From an uncultured Psychroserpens sp. (GTDB lineage: Bacteria > Bacteroidota > Bacteroidia > Flavobacteriales > Flavobacteriaceae): a stretch of 64,000 nt of DNA. The notes beneath the pieces are model-generated. The model saw nothing but the letters and a program-made list of their open reading frames with translations, made no database searches and had not been told where the DNA came from. Both the position numbers and the translations under genes were made by a program. The stretch is taken from positions 1-64,000 of the forward strand of contig CANLEE010000002.1 of assembly GCA_947489585.1 (NCBI GenBank), given 5' to 3'. Below are positions 62,734-64,000 of this stretch, piece after piece. Position 1 is the stretch's first letter. Every line of letters begins with the position of its first letter.

Positions 62734-64000
62734 ATGAGCAATATGCTAAAATGGGTAGGCATTAAATTTTTATATTCAAAGCTAATTTTGAGGATTTTAG
62801 CAGTCTTTTTATTGATTTCCTGCGGAAACAATGCCAATACAGCACAAGATCATTTAGTTTTTAGATATAACGAGCACAAAAATATTGGCTCCCTAGACCC
62901 AGCTTTCGCGAAAGATAACGCAGATATTTGGGCTATTAATCAGTTATTTAATGGACTCGTGCAAATGGATGAAGATCTCAATGTACAACCTTGTATTGCC
63001 AAAGGTTGGACGATTTCTGAAGATGCACTTACCTATACCTTTTCATTGCGAAATGATGTCAAGTTTCATAAACATTTTCTCTTCGGAAAAGATTCTACAC
63101 GACAAGTTAATGCTCATGATTTTCAATACAGTTTTAATCGTTTAATAGATAAAAAAGTAGCATCTCCTGGGCAATGGACACTCAATAAAGTAGAGTCGTT
63201 TAAAGCGATTAACGATACGATATTCGAAATCAAACTTCAACAACCTTTTCCAGCATTTTTGGGCTTACTAACCATGAAATATTGTTCAGTAGTTCCAAAG
63301 GAAATTGTAGAACATTATCAAAGTGATTTTCGTTCGCATCCTATTGGTACAGGTCCGTTTTTATTTAAACGCTGGGAAGAAAACTTAAAGCTTGTCTTCC
63401 GAAGAAATGCTAATTATTTTGAGACTGACAATAATGGAAAACAACTCCCTTATCTCGAAGCAGTTGCCATCACTTTTTTACCAGACAAACAAAGTGAATT
63501 TTTACAATTTGCACAAGGTAATATTGATTTTGTATCTGGCTTAGATGCCTCTTATAAAGATGAAGTTTTAACAGCTACAGGAAATCTTCGCGACAGCTAT
63601 GCTAAACACGTCAATATGATTCGTGGTCCATATCTCAACACAGAGTATCTCGCTTTTTTCATGGATTCTAAAATTCCAGAAATACAATCAGAAACGTTAA
63701 GACGTGCTATCAATTACGGTTTTGACAAACAAAAAATGATGACTTATTTACGTAATGGCATTGGTATTCCTGCTCATGGTGGATTTATTCCCAAAGGGCT
63801 TCCGGGTTACGATACTTCTATAGGTTTTACATTTCAGCCAGAAAAAGCAAAGCAACTCGTGCAACAATTTAAAACAGATACCGGGATTTCTAATCCTGAA
63901 ATTACAATTACTACAACAAGCAATTACTTAAGTTTTTGTGAATATATACAACGAGAGCTTCAAAAAATTGGAATTATAGTTAATGTAGATGTAATTCCGG
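62734..64000 (+). CDS. Peptide ABC transporter substrate-binding lipoprotein (partial, right edge)
   Basis: The frame runs from ATG (62734) to the window end, 422 codons without stop. A lipoprotein signal (ILAVFLLISC, Cys30) is followed by the SBP family 5 pattern: YNEHKNIGSLDPAFAKDNAD, GWTISEDALTYTFSLRNDVK, HDFQYSFNRLIDKKVASPGQ, and GTGPFLFKRWEENLKLVFRR. It binds oligopeptides or related solutes for an ABC importer (DppA/OppA-like). An ATG at 62734 or 62743 is possible. The remaining C-terminal part and any permease genes lie outside. Confidence 0.88.
   Translation, partial: MSNMLKWVGIKFLYSKLILRILAVFLLISCGNNANTAQDHLVFRYNEHKNIGSLDPAFAKDNADIWAINQLFNGLVQMDEDLNVQPCIAKGWTISEDALTYTFSLRNDVKFHKHFLFGKDSTRQVNAHDFQYSFNRLIDKKVASPGQWTLNKVESFKAINDTIFEIKLQQPFPAFLGLLTMKYCSVVPKEIVEHYQSDFRSHPIGTGPFLFKRWEENLKLVFRRNANYFETDNNGKQLPYLEAVAITFLPDKQSEFLQFAQGNIDFVSGLDASYKDEVLTATGNLRDSYAKHVNMIRGPYLNTEYLAFFMDSKIPEIQSETLRRAINYGFDKQKMMTYLRNGIGIPAHGGFIPKGLPGYDTSIGFTFQPEKAKQLVQQFKTDTGISNPEITITTTSNYLSFCEYIQRELQKIGIIVNVDVIP

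Noticed and set aside
1..64000. tRNA genes, insertion sequences, phage or defence genes
   Set aside because: I saw no transposase, integrase, tRNA-like cloverleaf or known defence motif in reading the window; a covariance-model and profile search would be needed to exclude tRNAs formally.

Overview
The window is AT-rich chromosomal DNA from a member of the Bacteroidota, most likely a marine-type Flavobacteriaceae. The evidence is the flavobacterial promoter pattern (TTTG, about 19-20 nt, TAnnTTTG) upstream of many genes, type IX secretion (T9SS) C-terminal sorting domains, TonB receptors controlled by FecI/FecR pairs, the DUF4252 and DUF5777 families, the flavobacterial form of YebC, and a long HYR-like repeat adhesin. 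I cannot name a genus. I see no tRNA, rRNA, insertion sequence, CRISPR array or prophage; the content is mostly core metabolism plus envelope genes.

Layout. 1-7531 (-): the N-terminal part (at least 2,510 residues) of a giant secreted protein made of an 82-residue repeat held in exact 246-bp register; its C-terminus lies beyond the left edge. 7.9-12.5 kb: histidine ammonia-lyase, a TlpA-like lipoprotein and the NAD(P)HX repair enzyme. 12.6-17.5 kb: a thrA-thrB-thrC operon preceded by a Thr/Ile-rich leader ORF that looks like an attenuator. 17.5-29.9 kb: aminopeptidase P, gcvT, an SDR protein, pterin dehydratase, a tail-specific protease, yebC, a glycosyltransferase, a haem-binding protein, purB and small neighbours. 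30-32.2 kb: an ECF sigma factor, a putative membrane anti-sigma protein and two DUF4252 proteins, with an ECF-type promoter upstream.

34.5-41.0 kb is a vitamin B12 uptake locus. A cobalamin riboswitch precedes btuB and a YncE-like surface lipoprotein (BtuG-like); divergently there is a solute-binding lipoprotein, a permease, a small VOC protein and an ATPase. 41-47.1 kb: rmuC, a thioesterase, and a FecI/FecR/STN-TonB receptor cassette. 47.2-53.9 kb is an envelope cluster: a duplicated-module lipoprotein, an OB-fold protein, three T9SS cargo proteins (one DOMON-like), a DUF5777 barrel, a c-type cytochrome lipoprotein, YceI and an ankyrin protein. 54-64 kb: carB (without the C-terminal allosteric domain), rpmH, a TPR membrane protein, a thioredoxin-fold-like protein without cysteines, a lytic transglycosylase, a hydrolase, a small GNAT, a lipoprotein, mtaB, and the start of a peptide-binding ABC lipoprotein cut by the right edge.

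The most interesting items are the exactly phased repeat array of the giant adhesin with its structured leader, the threonine leader peptide, the B12 locus with its BtuB-BtuG pair and embedded VOC gene, and the electron-transfer/T9SS envelope cluster at 48.4-53.9 kb.
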